This document shows positions 8,260 to 17,990 of a DNA stretch of 64,000 bases, piece by piece. The notes beneath the pieces are model-generated. The model had not been told where the DNA came from. It was given only the letters and a program-made list of their open reading frames with translations, and did no database searches. The first letter of the stretch is position 1; each line of letters opens with the position of its first letter. The stretch is from Dyadobacter sp. CY347 (GTDB lineage: Bacteria > Bacteroidota > Bacteroidia > Cytophagales > Spirosomataceae): NCBI RefSeq assembly GCF_021502655.1, contig NZ_JAKFFT010000002.1, positions 558,001-622,000 on the forward strand. Reading direction: 5' to 3'. A program made the position numbers and the translations under genes.

Positions 8260-10536
8260 TCAATAGCAGCGGATCTGAAATAAAGATGCGGGCGTATGCG
8301 GATTTGGATTGGTCACTTTTATTTTCAAAGACTGCGTCTGAACAGGCTGTTCGAAGGAAATGGTCCTGCGGGAGAGGTGGTTATCGCTGATTTTTCCAAT
8401 GACTTCGTCTGTGTCATTACAAATTTCAATATTGGTGGCGCAAAATGGCATAACCGTTTCCGGGTGCACATAAATGACGTTTTCCATCGGATGGTCAAAA
8501 TCTGTGTCAAAGCAGATATCGATCTTGCTCATCTTTACCGGTTCTTTCCAGTGGATGTTTACCACCGGTTCGGCATCATTAAAGTCGGCCACCCAGGCGT
8601 TCGGACTGGCGATGGGGCGATTATGATGATTTTTTAAATTCTCAATTCCAAAAAGCGCAATGGGTTCGCTTAAACGAAATGCCAGGTTGCGCCCTTCCGG
8701 CCGGCGCTGCGGGCACCAGAATTCAAATGTGTCCACGCCCAGATCTTCCGTTGGCTCTTGTTTTCCATAATTGGAAACGGCTGGATTTGTTGCATTAAAG
8801 ACGGTTAACAAGCCTGTTACACGCTTATCACTGTATTGAATTTTAATGTTTGAGTTTTTGATAAATGAGACAAATGCATAACCCGCTTCATCAAAAATAG
8901 CCGACCAATCCAACTTGATTTCATGCTTTCCTGTTTTTAAATTAAAAGATTTTGTATCCAGCGTAACATCCGGCGTGTGGTTAAATGCTTTGCTGCTTTT
9001 CCGAAGTTCAACCACTAATTCCGTATCCGCTAATGCTTCCACCCACACCGTTACCGAGGGCATTTTGCCATGAACCGGCAACATTTGCGCGACTGAATGC
9101 TCAATAACTGCCCAATGGTCAGAGCCGGGAAGTCCTTTTAACTTTAAGCTTGAAGAAGCGGTTATTTCGACAGCACTTTCAACAAGATTTTCTCCATCAA
9201 CAATTTCCGTTTGTGGCAAATACTGGCCTGCGCGCCATAATTCCAATTGTAATTCCGCTAAATGCTGCTCACCAACTTCTCGGGGAGAACAGCTATATTT
9301 TTTTGCAATAGCCGCCGCAATAGCCACAGCTTGTCCGCCCATTGCACTTGTGGCCATCACACGAGTGGACGCGAATGCAACGTGCGTAGCACTGATAATG
9401 CGGCCTGCGATGAAGAGATTATTAATGTTTTTGCTATAAAAACAACGGTAAGGAATGCTGTAAACGCCCTTGCTATGCCATTGATTGCACCCTGATTGAT
9501 CGCTGTAAACGCCGTCCGCAGGGTGCAGATCGAGGCTCCAACCGCCGAAACCAACTGTGTCAGGAAATCCAGTTTGCTCCACAATATCCTGCTGTTTTAA
9601 CACATAATCACCTTCAAAACGCCGGCTTTCCCGCTTGCCCGGAATCGTGCCGACCCATTCCAACGTCATATTTTCAGATTCGGGAAACTCTCCCGAATTT
9701 TTGATGTAATTCCACGCGCCGTAAACGACCTTCCACAATTCCCATTTGATTATCTCCGTATCATGTACAGTATCAAGTCTTCCGCCATATTCCAGCCACC
9801 ATAACCGGCAGCCAAAGTCTTTTGGATTAAATGTTTTATAGCGTGGAATTTCGGTAATGTCCTGCAATGCATAGGAAGGTGGAATAAACTTAACCGGCCT
9901 GCCTATGTCTTTGGAATAGAAATACATAGAATGTCCCAGCAACTCGCCATATGCCTTGTCCGGAGCGAATTTTTCACCAAATTCCTCAGAAGACTCAGCG
10001 CCCATTCGGAACGCAGCTCCGGATAAGAAGCCTACGATTCCATCGCCGGAAGCATCGCAAAACAGCGGAGCAGTAACCGTGTATTTCGTGCTGTTCTGGC
10101 TGCAAAATGCGTGAACTGCAGTGATCGTTTCTAATTCAGAATTTTTGTCCAGATCATAAACAGCGGTGTTCAGCAGCAATGTAATGTTCGCTTCATTAAT
10201 CACCTTTTCCAGCAACACTGTGTCGAAAATGAGCGGGTTGCCGTCGGGATTTCGGTAAATGTTTTCGAGCATGATCTCGTCAATGACGCCGCCTTCGCGG
10301 GCCCAGCGATTGTTGTTGCCCATGTGCGATGTCGCCCCCAGGATCCAGAGCCGCACTTCACTTGAACAATTTCCGCCTAAAACCGGCCTGTCTTGAATCA
10401 ATGTCACCTTCACGCCGGCCCTTGCCGCTGTAATCGCCGCGCATGTTCCTGTTAATCCTCCTCCTACAATCACCAGGTCCGCCGCCGATGCAATGGTTTT
10501 GGGTATTCTTTTCTCAGATGCTTCTTCGCGTATCAT
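8260..10536 (-). CDS. FAD-dependent oxidoreductase of the FAD_oxidored (PF12831-like) type, no signal peptide
   Basis: The 758-residue protein begins with a Rossmann dinucleotide-binding motif, DLVIVGGGLTGTCAAIT (residues 20-36), followed by LIQDRPVLGGNCSSEVRLW. These are nearly the same words as in the secreted paralogue at 17990-19780. A second FAD-binding part, NLFIAGRIISATHVAFASTR, lies near residue 400. The remaining 330 residues look like beta-rich modules, possibly carbohydrate binding; I do not recognise a family there. There is no signal peptide, so it is predicted cytoplasmic. It is the last gene of the SusCD operon, 57 bp after the GH2 gene. Family members are flavoproteins of unproven substrate, often found with carbohydrate genes. 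Oxidation of a sugar or uronic acid hydroxyl is inference. Confidence 0.82.
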   Translation of the reverse strand: MIREEASEKRIPKTIASAADLVIVGGGLTGTCAAITAARAGVKVTLIQDRPVLGGNCSSEVRLWILGATSHMGNNNRWAREGGVIDEIMLENIYRNPDGNPLIFDTVLLEKVINEANITLLLNTAVYDLDKNSELETITAVHAFCSQNSTKYTVTAPLFCDASGDGIVGFLSGAAFRMGAESSEEFGEKFAPDKAYGELLGHSMYFYSKDIGRPVKFIPPSYALQDITEIPRYKTFNPKDFGCRLWWLEYGGRLDTVHDTEIIKWELWKVVYGAWNYIKNSGEFPESENMTLEWVGTIPGKRESRRFEGDYVLKQQDIVEQTGFPDTVGFGGWSLDLHPADGVYSDQSGCNQWHSKGVYSIPYRCFYSKNINNLFIAGRIISATHVAFASTRVMATSAMGGQAVAIAAAIAKKYSCSPREVGEQHLAELQLELWRAGQYLPQTEIVDGENLVESAVEITASSSLKLKGLPGSDHWAVIEHSVAQMLPVHGKMPSVTVWVEALADTELVVELRKSSKAFNHTPDVTLDTKSFNLKTGKHEIKLDWSAIFDEAGYAFVSFIKNSNIKIQYSDKRVTGLLTVFNATNPAVSNYGKQEPTEDLGVDTFEFWCPQRRPEGRNLAFRLSEPIALFGIENLKNHHNRPIASPNAWVADFNDAEPVVNIHWKEPVKMSKIDICFDTDFDHPMENVIYVHPETVMPFCATNIEICNDTDEVIGKISDNHLSRRTISFEQPVQTQSLKIKVTNPNPHTPASLFQIRCY

Positions 10537-10593
10537 TTTGTCAGGTCATTACATTCGCTCTGTATTTCGAAAACCGAAGCGAGTATTTTATAA

Positions 10594-12621
10594 TTATTTC
10601 AATTCGATGTCAGCTTCAATAGCCGTAAATCCGGTCGGTTTGGAGATGTTGATGTGCAAGTGCTGATCAAAACCCTGAACAGGAATGTCAATCTCTTTGG
10701 ATTCGCCCGGATTCAGATCTGGCAATGTGATGGTCGTATGGTTGGTTTTCAAAATGTATTTTTTGACAGACCTCGCGGGGAAATCACCACGTGCGGTAAT
10801 CTTCAATGTAAGTGTGTGCTGACCCTGTCCACCGGTTTTAAAACCAACTTTCTCGACCGTAACCGGCGAATATTCTTTTTGGTGAATGCCATAAGCCTTC
10901 CTGAAAGCACGATCCGGGCCGACGATTCCCCAGGGGCGATAACCATTTGCATTGGTGCCATGATGTCGGCTTTGGTAGTCGTTGTAAGTCCACCAGGAAG
11001 TGCCGACGACGTAAGGCCTTTTGCGGAACTCAACCATCAGATCTGTAATGTGTTGTGCCTGAAAAGCCTCATCTTTCGCATCTGCACGGACGCCCCATTC
11101 GCTCACGAGAATCGGTTTGTCGGGATACAAAGTATGAATGTGATCGAGGGCTTTTGCGTGGTTTCCGTATGTATTTGTTGAGACAAAATCCACATATTGG
11201 CTGGCCTCATCTTCCGGTTTTTTGGGAAGTGTGTTCAAAAGCATGGTTGCAAATGTATAAAGCCGGGTCGGGTCGGTTTGTCGGGCAAATTCGATCATGT
11301 CTTTGGTCCACTTTTGCCCTGATGGCGTTGTAGACTGATATTCATTTCCAACACTATATGCAATCACACTCGGGTGGTTCCAGTCCCTTTCCGCCATCTC
11401 CGTGAATTGTGATCTGAATTTTTTTCGGATCGAATCATTATCCATCTGGTTCGGCGTAAGCTGCCAGTTTCCAGCCTCGGTAACGATCAGCATGCCATAT
11501 TTGTCGGCCAGGTCGTAGAAATATTCGGAAGGCGTGTAATGCGTAAGCCTTTGGAATTCCATGCCCGCTTCCTTCATTAATTTAAAGTCTTTTTCAATGA
11601 GCCAATCCGGTTCCACGGAGCCCAATCCAGGATAATCAACAACCCGGTTACCACCGCCGACACGAATAGATTTTCCGTTCAAAAACAGCTGCGCATTTTT
11701 CACTTCCACCTTCCTGATCCCGAAATTGGAAGCAATTGAATCTTCCCCAACCGCGACTTTAAGCTGATATAATTGCGGATCATCCAAATCCCACAACTTC
11801 ACTTGTGCCGCATTCAATGTGGCCTCTGCGTTAACCAAGCCGGTTTGCCCGGCCGGAATGCTTTCAGATTTGCCTTTTAGGTTAACCGGGATCGTCTTAC
11901 CGTTGAAAAGAACATTGTAACTGATTTTCGGAGAAACAGCCGATTTGGAAGCATTGCGAATTCGGATTTTAGTTTTCAAAGTCGCTGTTCCTTTCGCGAG
12001 ATCGGGTAGGGCACCTAATTTTAGGTTCTCAGCATAAACCTCAGGCTCAATCGTCAGATAAACCGGCCGGACCAGGCCGCCGTAATTCAGCCAGCCCATA
12101 AAAGGATCATTAATGTTGCCATTGTCCTTCGCGCCCGGAACCGTGCCCGGTTTCCAGGTGTCATTATTAACCGAAACGGCCAGCAGGTTATCGCCATCTT
12201 TCAATAAATCCGTCACATCGAAACTGAAAGGTGTATAGCCGCCCTCATGCTCGCCTACTTTTTCATTATTAAGCCAAACGTGCGTCTTGTAATAAGCGGC
12301 ATCAAAATGCAGGATAACGCGCTTGCCTGTGATTGGTTTCCAAGCAAAAGTCTTTCTATACCAAGCCGTTCCGGTATAATGTTCAAATCGTGGGTCCGAA
12401 GAAAAGCAATGCGGCACCGTCACCTTATCCAGCCTGTTGCTCTGCGCAACTTTGTCCATAAACCATTTGCCTTTCACGCCCATCTCAGCCGGGTCCAAAG
12501 CAAAAAGCCACTCACCATGCAGCGGAATCGCATTCGGCTCACGGATTTTAAACTGCGCAAAACCGCAATGCGAAGCCCAGCAAACGATAATCAGAAATAA
12601 TGTTTGAAATTTATATTTCAT
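10594..12621 (-). CDS. Secreted glycoside hydrolase family 2 enzyme (beta-glucuronidase/beta-galactosidase-like)
   Basis: A signal peptide of about 22 residues (MKYKFQTLFLIIVCW...GFAQ) is followed by the GH2 order: jelly-roll sugar-binding domain (about 30-195), Ig-like domain (about 200-310), and TIM barrel (about 310-575). A short beta domain ends the protein. The acid/base is Glu427 in SVGNEYQS and the nucleophile Glu508 in ILVSEWG. The Asn-x-Lys motif that recognises the uronate carboxylate in true glucuronidases is not seen after the nucleophile; the stretch reads HGTNANGYRPWG. Substrate is therefore open: galactoside, galacturonide or another beta-linked sugar. It sits between the symporter and the second FAD oxidoreductase, with gaps of 38 and 57 bp. 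Confidence 0.88.
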   Translation of the reverse strand: MKYKFQTLFLIIVCWASHCGFAQFKIREPNAIPLHGEWLFALDPAEMGVKGKWFMDKVAQSNRLDKVTVPHCFSSDPRFEHYTGTAWYRKTFAWKPITGKRVILHFDAAYYKTHVWLNNEKVGEHEGGYTPFSFDVTDLLKDGDNLLAVSVNNDTWKPGTVPGAKDNGNINDPFMGWLNYGGLVRPVYLTIEPEVYAENLKLGALPDLAKGTATLKTKIRIRNASKSAVSPKISYNVLFNGKTIPVNLKGKSESIPAGQTGLVNAEATLNAAQVKLWDLDDPQLYQLKVAVGEDSIASNFGIRKVEVKNAQLFLNGKSIRVGGGNRVVDYPGLGSVEPDWLIEKDFKLMKEAGMEFQRLTHYTPSEYFYDLADKYGMLIVTEAGNWQLTPNQMDNDSIRKKFRSQFTEMAERDWNHPSVIAYSVGNEYQSTTPSGQKWTKDMIEFARQTDPTRLYTFATMLLNTLPKKPEDEASQYVDFVSTNTYGNHAKALDHIHTLYPDKPILVSEWGVRADAKDEAFQAQHITDLMVEFRKRPYVVGTSWWTYNDYQSRHHGTNANGYRPWGIVGPDRAFRKAYGIHQKEYSPVTVEKVGFKTGGQGQHTLTLKITARGDFPARSVKKYILKTNHTTITLPDLNPGESKEIDIPVQGFDQHLHINISKPTGFTAIEADIELK

Positions 12622-12659
12622 AAAAAAGCTTAAAAGGATCAGAGAGAAATAATGTTATT

Positions 12660-14345
12660 TTAGACAATTGCAACCCGCCTAGAAGCCACAAACGGGATCG
12701 CCGACGAAAACAAAACAACCGTCGCCACAACTGCCGTTATCATCGTCCCGGAAGTGGTCATTACACTTAATATAAAGAGCATTACTGCCGTGAAGAGCAA
12801 TGCGCCGGCGATTACTTGCAGGCCGAAACGGTTCTGGCGTTTGATTTCAATGACTTCTTCTTCATTGATTTCCAATGCGTCGATGCGTTTTTGTTCTTTT
12901 GTTTCGAGGTAGGTCAAATATTCTTTTGCAATGATGTCTTTGGAGCTTGCCCATAGTTCGTAGGCCAGTAAAAGAAGTAATGGAAGTCCTACGCCAACGA
13001 TCGTTTCCATGCCTCTGGACAGTTTGAAATCCAGCAATATGGGAGCAAGGATTTTGAAGAAAAGATTAACAGAAAGCCCGATGCCGGTGACCCATAATGT
13101 GACTTTGCTGTTCAGTCTTTTGGAAAATAAAGCCCAAAGCGGCGGTGCCAGTAACGGGCCTCCTGAAATAGCAGAAATGCTCAAAACCACTTCCACAATC
13201 CCGCCCGCCGCCGGGACGACCAATGCTATGCCAATCATTCCTAACCCAAAAAACCAGGAAGAGCCACGTGCAACCCGTATCAGCTGCTTGTCAGAAGCTT
13301 TTGGATTCACAATTCCTTTGTAAATGTCGTTGGTAAAAACGGCCGAGACGACGTTCAAAGCCGTGTTCGCACTGGCGGAAGTGGAGAAATACATGCCGGT
13401 TAGCATCAACCCCAGCAAACCCGGAGGCAAAACCAATTTACAGATCATCAGATAGGCATTTTCCGTATCCAGACCGGTTAATGTTGGATTAATCGCCTTG
13501 TAAATCATCGGTGGGAGCATCCAGATAATCGGACTGATCAGATACAATCCCGCAAAGAGAAACGCTACTTTCTTAGCGGATTTTTCGCTATCCACGCTGG
13601 TGTAGCGTTGCACCATGGTCCAGTTTCCGCCGATGTAGCAGATGTGATAAATGACAAATGCGGCGACGAATCCAATGGTGTACTCGCCGTTTAAAAGGTT
13701 AAAAAAATCATCAGGAACAGCCTTGCTGAAACCTTCCCAGCCACCGACTTTATCAAATGATAATGGAAGCAAAATGAAAACCGCTGCGGACAGCACCACA
13801 AATTGCAGAATGTCCGTCACCATCACCGCCCAAAGTCCGCCGACTGCCGTATAAGCAATCATAAATAGGCCCAAACCAATCGTACAAGGCACTAATGGCA
13901 AATCCAGCGAAGCACTTACCAGCTTGGCGACCGGATATAAAACGGAGCCTTTTATAAACACGGAGACGAGCGTGAAAATGAAAATATAGGTCTTCTGAAC
14001 AGGCAATCCCAGCCGCTCGCGAATGAATTCCGCGGCGGTTAATGCGCCCGTTCTTTTCCAGCGCGGTGCCAAATAAAGTGCCGTGATCAACGCGCCGATG
14101 CACATGGTCCACTGAATGGTGATGGCCACCCAGCCATGTTTGTAGGCAATGGAACCCCAGGCTACGAATGTTCCTGCAGAGAAGAAACTCATAAATAAGG
14201 ACAGCCCCCCGATAAACCAGGGAACCGCCTCTCCTCCGGCAAAAAAAGATTTCAAATTCCGTCCGGTCCGCGCAAATAACATCCCGATCCCCATCACAAA
14301 TGCGGAAAAAACTAGGATGACGACTGTATCAATGGTGCTGTTCAT
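12660..14345 (-). CDS. Sodium:solute symporter (SSS family)
   Basis: This is a 561-residue polytopic inner-membrane protein with about 13-14 hydrophobic segments. The segments FFAGGEAVPWFIGGLSLFMS and YTAVGGLWAVMVTDILQF are characteristic of SSS symporters such as SGLT-type sugar and sialic acid carriers. A charged loop rich in Glu/Lys (about residues 480-510) precedes the last two segments. It likely imports the sugar or keto-sugar released by the periplasmic enzymes of this locus, driven by sodium. This is inferred from its place between the GH2 gene and the putative six-hairpin glycosidase. Confidence 0.88.
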   Translation of the reverse strand: MNSTIDTVVILVFSAFVMGIGMLFARTGRNLKSFFAGGEAVPWFIGGLSLFMSFFSAGTFVAWGSIAYKHGWVAITIQWTMCIGALITALYLAPRWKRTGALTAAEFIRERLGLPVQKTYIFIFTLVSVFIKGSVLYPVAKLVSASLDLPLVPCTIGLGLFMIAYTAVGGLWAVMVTDILQFVVLSAAVFILLPLSFDKVGGWEGFSKAVPDDFFNLLNGEYTIGFVAAFVIYHICYIGGNWTMVQRYTSVDSEKSAKKVAFLFAGLYLISPIIWMLPPMIYKAINPTLTGLDTENAYLMICKLVLPPGLLGLMLTGMYFSTSASANTALNVVSAVFTNDIYKGIVNPKASDKQLIRVARGSSWFFGLGMIGIALVVPAAGGIVEVVLSISAISGGPLLAPPLWALFSKRLNSKVTLWVTGIGLSVNLFFKILAPILLDFKLSRGMETIVGVGLPLLLLLAYELWASSKDIIAKEYLTYLETKEQKRIDALEINEEEVIEIKRQNRFGLQVIAGALLFTAVMLFILSVMTTSGTMITAVVATVVLFSSAIPFVASRRVAIV

Positions 14346-14394
14346 GAATTGGGTTGTTGGCCTTTACCCGGCAGCATAAGCTGACGGTTAATAA

Positions 14395-16965
14395 TTAGCG
14401 GAGTTTAATTTCTAAGGATTTTAAGCCGAATGGTTCAATAGTTATTTGGTCAATTTTTGTTGTTTGGTTATTTTCCAGGCTTTCAATGCTGGCGATTTGT
14501 TTTGAGTCGCCGATTTTGCTTGAATCTAGGTCAAGCCCGAATTTCGTTTGTGTCGGACTGTTATTCAGAAGCACCACGTAAATGCTGTTTTTCGAAGTCG
14601 ACTTGGCCGTGATGACATCGATCGCCGGTTTGTTGGCCGTAGCGAAACCTTCCAAGATCACAAGCTTCGCCTTATCGCCATAAACGACACCCGCCTCGAA
14701 GCCATAAGTCTGGTGCGGGCCTACTTTTGGGGCGACGAAGCCTCCTGGGAAGGTGATTTTTCCGTTGGATCTTAATGCCACTTCCGAAAGCAGATAATCC
14801 GTAATCCAGCCGATTTGCCACCAGGCGTGATGGGGGTAAGGGCCCGCACCTTTGTTCATGGCTTGCCAGTAATAGGATGCGACGCTGGTTTTGCTATCGA
14901 CAAATGCATCGCGACCGATAGCGGCCGACCTGGCCATATCGGCGAAAATCTGCTCGCCTGTCAATTGATACATGCGAATAAAAAGTCCGGCGTGGCTTGC
15001 CAGCTGAATGGGGCCGAGGCGGGTTGCCGAACCGAAAATCCCGCCATGTTCGAAGCTCAGACCTGTCTGACTGATTTCCCAATCTTCCTTGCTGTTGCCA
15101 TTGACAAGCTTAACCTCACGGTTGGCAATCGGATGCGTGTAAACGGACGCCGTGTAGATTTTCGCGCAAGTCACTGCCGCATCCTGGTATTTTTTGTTTT
15201 TGGTAAAATCATAAAGATCCAGAAGCGCCTGTGCCGACTGTCCGGTTGCAAAGTCGGGAGCGTAACGCGCATCGCCGCAAACACCCAGGAATGCGCCGGT
15301 TTCAACCGAATTTTTGATAAACCAATCTGCTCCCTTTTGCGCTGCTTTCAGATACTTTTCGTCCTTTAAAAGCCGGTAAGCCACGATCATTCCGTAGAAT
15401 GTAGGCCTGTTGTCTTTAATGTCTTTGAATAATTCCTGCTCCGTTTTCCTGTCGTAGGCCACGGCCCAGCTGCCATTGGCGTTTTGCCAGCTCAACAATT
15501 TGTCGGCTCCCAGGCGCAGTTTTTCTTTTAATTCTGCATTGTCCGGCTCGAACAAAAGCATGTTGCCCATGTCCAGCAGCACATAGTAAGTCACTGCAAT
15601 AGGCTCCACGACCTCGCCCCATTCTTCGACGAATTTTTTGCTTTTGGCTAAATAATATTGCCCTTCAATGGCACCGTTGAAAAACCCCTTATCTGTTTCT
15701 TGCTGTACCAACTTGAAATTCAATGCAGGTGGGAGCACTTTTTCCTTTAAATCGGGATCATTGGTTGCATTGGCGAGCATCCACATGGCACCATAATCCG
15801 CATTTTTCATCGCATCCTTGTTTGAACCGACCACGCCCCCGAGGTAAGATTGTGCGCCGATCTGCTTGCCTTCAAATTCTTCAATGTTCCAAAGCGAAGT
15901 TTTCGGGTCGGTGAGGTAATGGTGCATTTTTTCAATGCGGTCGGTTAATGCTTGTTTGCTTTGGCGAAGGCTTAATGTTTCGTGGAATTTGTAAATGTCA
16001 TTGGCTGCGTGCTTGATCGCCTGGAACCAGTCGCCGGCGATGAGGCTGTAACGGAAGGAATAGGTAATCTCCTCACCAGCATTCAGTTCTGACTTTGGTT
16101 CACCCAAAACAGGATAGTATAAGGTGGGTGAGAGCTGCGCCTTTCTGTTCATATGCGAAAGGCCGAGTTGCCAGTCTGTTTGCGTGATTTTGTCCTTGGC
16201 CCAGGGATCACGCGCGAGTCCTGGCTCAGGGATTACGGACAATGTGATGCCGGTTTTTGTGCTGACCAGCGGGCTTAATGTTGTGGCGCAGCGTTCACGA
16301 TAAACAACCGGGCGATCCGGAATGCCGTGTCCGTATGCATAGGCAAGCGCAAAGTTTTTTTGGATAAAATTCCCTTGAAAATATCCCGGCACGGATGCCC
16401 AGGACATCTGATTTGCTTCAACAGAGGCCAGGGTAGGCGTTGCCAGAGAAAAGTAACCCTTTTTTTTCGGGATCAAACGCATAGTAACCTGAACGTCCGT
16501 TGGATAGTTGGGATCTAATGTCCAGGTTGCTTTAACTGTTGCTACTTCGGTTTCTTTTGTGAATTCCAGCTCATTTTTTTTGATCAAAAGATTGGTGGGC
16601 AAAAAGCTGAAAACTTGCCCGGCTTTGTTCAAAGGAACATCTGTAATGCTTTCCTTCCATTGGCGCTCCTGATAATGGTAATTGTCCTCCGGGAATTTGC
16701 CGCCAGTGATTTTTTCAAATGTTTCCGTCGGCTCGTCGGAAGGTTTCGTCTCTGAATACAGCATGGTGTACTCGCCGGAAGGTGTCAAACCTTCGGTCCA
16801 TTTACCATCTTTTTTGACTAGAATTTTGCTGACCGACCAGCTTTTGCCGTCGCTTTTAAACTGAATGCTGATGTGATCGTTCGTCAGGCTGTTAGGAGAT
16901 TTGACCTGGCCTAAAACCTTATTTATTAATCCAAAACACAAAAAAATGGCAAAGTATAATTTCAT
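14395..16965 (-). CDS. Large secreted protein with predicted six-hairpin (alpha/alpha) glycosidase/lyase fold
   Basis: The protein has 856 residues with a signal peptide (MKLYFAIFLCFGLINKVLGQ). I do not recognise a numbered family. The N-terminal 300 residues are beta-rich. The centre (about 330-700) has repeated helical patterns such as KLLSWQNANGSWAVAY, AAQKGADWFIKNSV and ALLDLYDFTKNKKYQDAA, typical of (alpha/alpha)6 barrels of glycosidases and polysaccharide lyases. The end is a beta domain. The ATG overlaps the apbE stop (ATGA), so expression is coupled to the flavin cassette. It probably degrades an extracellular or periplasmic glycan, perhaps one carrying uronic acids. That is inference from fold and context only. 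Confidence 0.65.
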   Translation of the reverse strand: MKLYFAIFLCFGLINKVLGQVKSPNSLTNDHISIQFKSDGKSWSVSKILVKKDGKWTEGLTPSGEYTMLYSETKPSDEPTETFEKITGGKFPEDNYHYQERQWKESITDVPLNKAGQVFSFLPTNLLIKKNELEFTKETEVATVKATWTLDPNYPTDVQVTMRLIPKKKGYFSLATPTLASVEANQMSWASVPGYFQGNFIQKNFALAYAYGHGIPDRPVVYRERCATTLSPLVSTKTGITLSVIPEPGLARDPWAKDKITQTDWQLGLSHMNRKAQLSPTLYYPVLGEPKSELNAGEEITYSFRYSLIAGDWFQAIKHAANDIYKFHETLSLRQSKQALTDRIEKMHHYLTDPKTSLWNIEEFEGKQIGAQSYLGGVVGSNKDAMKNADYGAMWMLANATNDPDLKEKVLPPALNFKLVQQETDKGFFNGAIEGQYYLAKSKKFVEEWGEVVEPIAVTYYVLLDMGNMLLFEPDNAELKEKLRLGADKLLSWQNANGSWAVAYDRKTEQELFKDIKDNRPTFYGMIVAYRLLKDEKYLKAAQKGADWFIKNSVETGAFLGVCGDARYAPDFATGQSAQALLDLYDFTKNKKYQDAAVTCAKIYTASVYTHPIANREVKLVNGNSKEDWEISQTGLSFEHGGIFGSATRLGPIQLASHAGLFIRMYQLTGEQIFADMARSAAIGRDAFVDSKTSVASYYWQAMNKGAGPYPHHAWWQIGWITDYLLSEVALRSNGKITFPGGFVAPKVGPHQTYGFEAGVVYGDKAKLVILEGFATANKPAIDVITAKSTSKNSIYVVLLNNSPTQTKFGLDLDSSKIGDSKQIASIESLENNQTTKIDQITIEPFGLKSLEIKLR

Positions 16966-17990
16966 TGTCGTGCTGTTACTTTGATAAAATCTTTAATTCC
17001 TGCGCTCGCAAAAGTTTCTAAGCTGCCGTTTTCATTTGTATAAATCATGAAGACGTCCAGGTCTTTCCTGTTGACTACAAATTCCTTTGTTTCCTCCAAT
17101 CCCATCACAAAAAAAGCGGTGTCGTAACCGTCTGCGGTGACAGCGTCTTTGGCAAAAACCGTCACGCTCAGCAGCGCGGTTTGTCCCATTTCACCGGTTT
17201 TGGGATTGATCAAATGGTTGAAGATCTGGCCATTGCTTGTGAAATGGTTGTGATAATTTCCGGCGGTCGTCAGTGCCTGGTTTTCCAAAATGACGGTTGC
17301 AAATAACGAACCGCTGTGTATTGGGTTTTCTATGCCTGCTAACCACGGTTTAGCATTGTCTTTCTGGCCTTTACACAATACTTCACCGCCAATTTCCACC
17401 ATATAGCGGTCGATTTTATTGCTTTCCAGAAATGCGCCAATCATGTCCACCGAATATCCCTGTGCAATGCCATTGAAATCCAGCCTGACATGAGCCTTGT
17501 CCTTCCTGACCGACACGGAATCAAACCGAATATTTTGGAAACCAACCAACTTCAACAGTGAGTCTACATTCACCTCTTGAGGATCTTTAACCTTTGTTTG
17601 CCCAAACCCATAGGCTTCTACCAGCGGCATGACAGTAGGGTCAAAAGCGCCGTTTGTGGCTTCATATACTTCCTTTGATTTTTTTAGAACCGGATAGAAA
17701 TACGGTGAATTGAATGTCAGCGACGGTGATTGGTTGAATTGGTTAATCTCTGAATCCGGCCGGTAAAGCGACAGGCTTTTATCGAAATCGTGGAGAATGG
17801 AGTCTATTTGCGTTTTGAAATTTCTGTTTTTTGGGTCGTAGTATTTGATTTGGTAAGTGGTTCCTTGTGCTTCTCCGTTGATTAAAATCAACGGTAAGTT
17901 TGGGTTTGGGCCTTTTTCTATGGATACGTGGCCGTTGATTTCAATCAACGGATAAAAAAATAAAATTGTGAGCAAGTTTAAATGTTTCAT
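16962..17990 (-). CDS. apbE: FAD:protein FMN transferase (ApbE family)
   Basis: ApbE transfers FMN from FAD onto a Ser/Thr of a partner protein outside the cytoplasm. The 342-residue product has an N-terminal hydrophobic segment (MKHLNLLTILFFYPLIEI) and the family blocks SLYRPDSEINQFNQ, GAFDPTVMPLVEAYGFG, RLDFNGIAQGYSVD, MVEIGGE, HLINPKTG and the Mg-binding DAVTADGYDT. The ATG at 17988-17990 overlaps the stop of the FAD oxidoreductase by one base (TAATG). The longer open frame to 18131 lies inside that gene and is an artefact. The protein two genes upstream carries a candidate flavin attachment motif. That makes a dedicated modifier-substrate pair likely. Confidence 0.93.
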   Translation of the reverse strand: MKHLNLLTILFFYPLIEINGHVSIEKGPNPNLPLILINGEAQGTTYQIKYYDPKNRNFKTQIDSILHDFDKSLSLYRPDSEINQFNQSPSLTFNSPYFYPVLKKSKEVYEATNGAFDPTVMPLVEAYGFGQTKVKDPQEVNVDSLLKLVGFQNIRFDSVSVRKDKAHVRLDFNGIAQGYSVDMIGAFLESNKIDRYMVEIGGEVLCKGQKDNAKPWLAGIENPIHSGSLFATVILENQALTTAGNYHNHFTSNGQIFNHLINPKTGEMGQTALLSVTVFAKDAVTADGYDTAFFVMGLEETKEFVVNRKDLDVFMIYTNENGSLETFASAGIKDFIKVTARQ

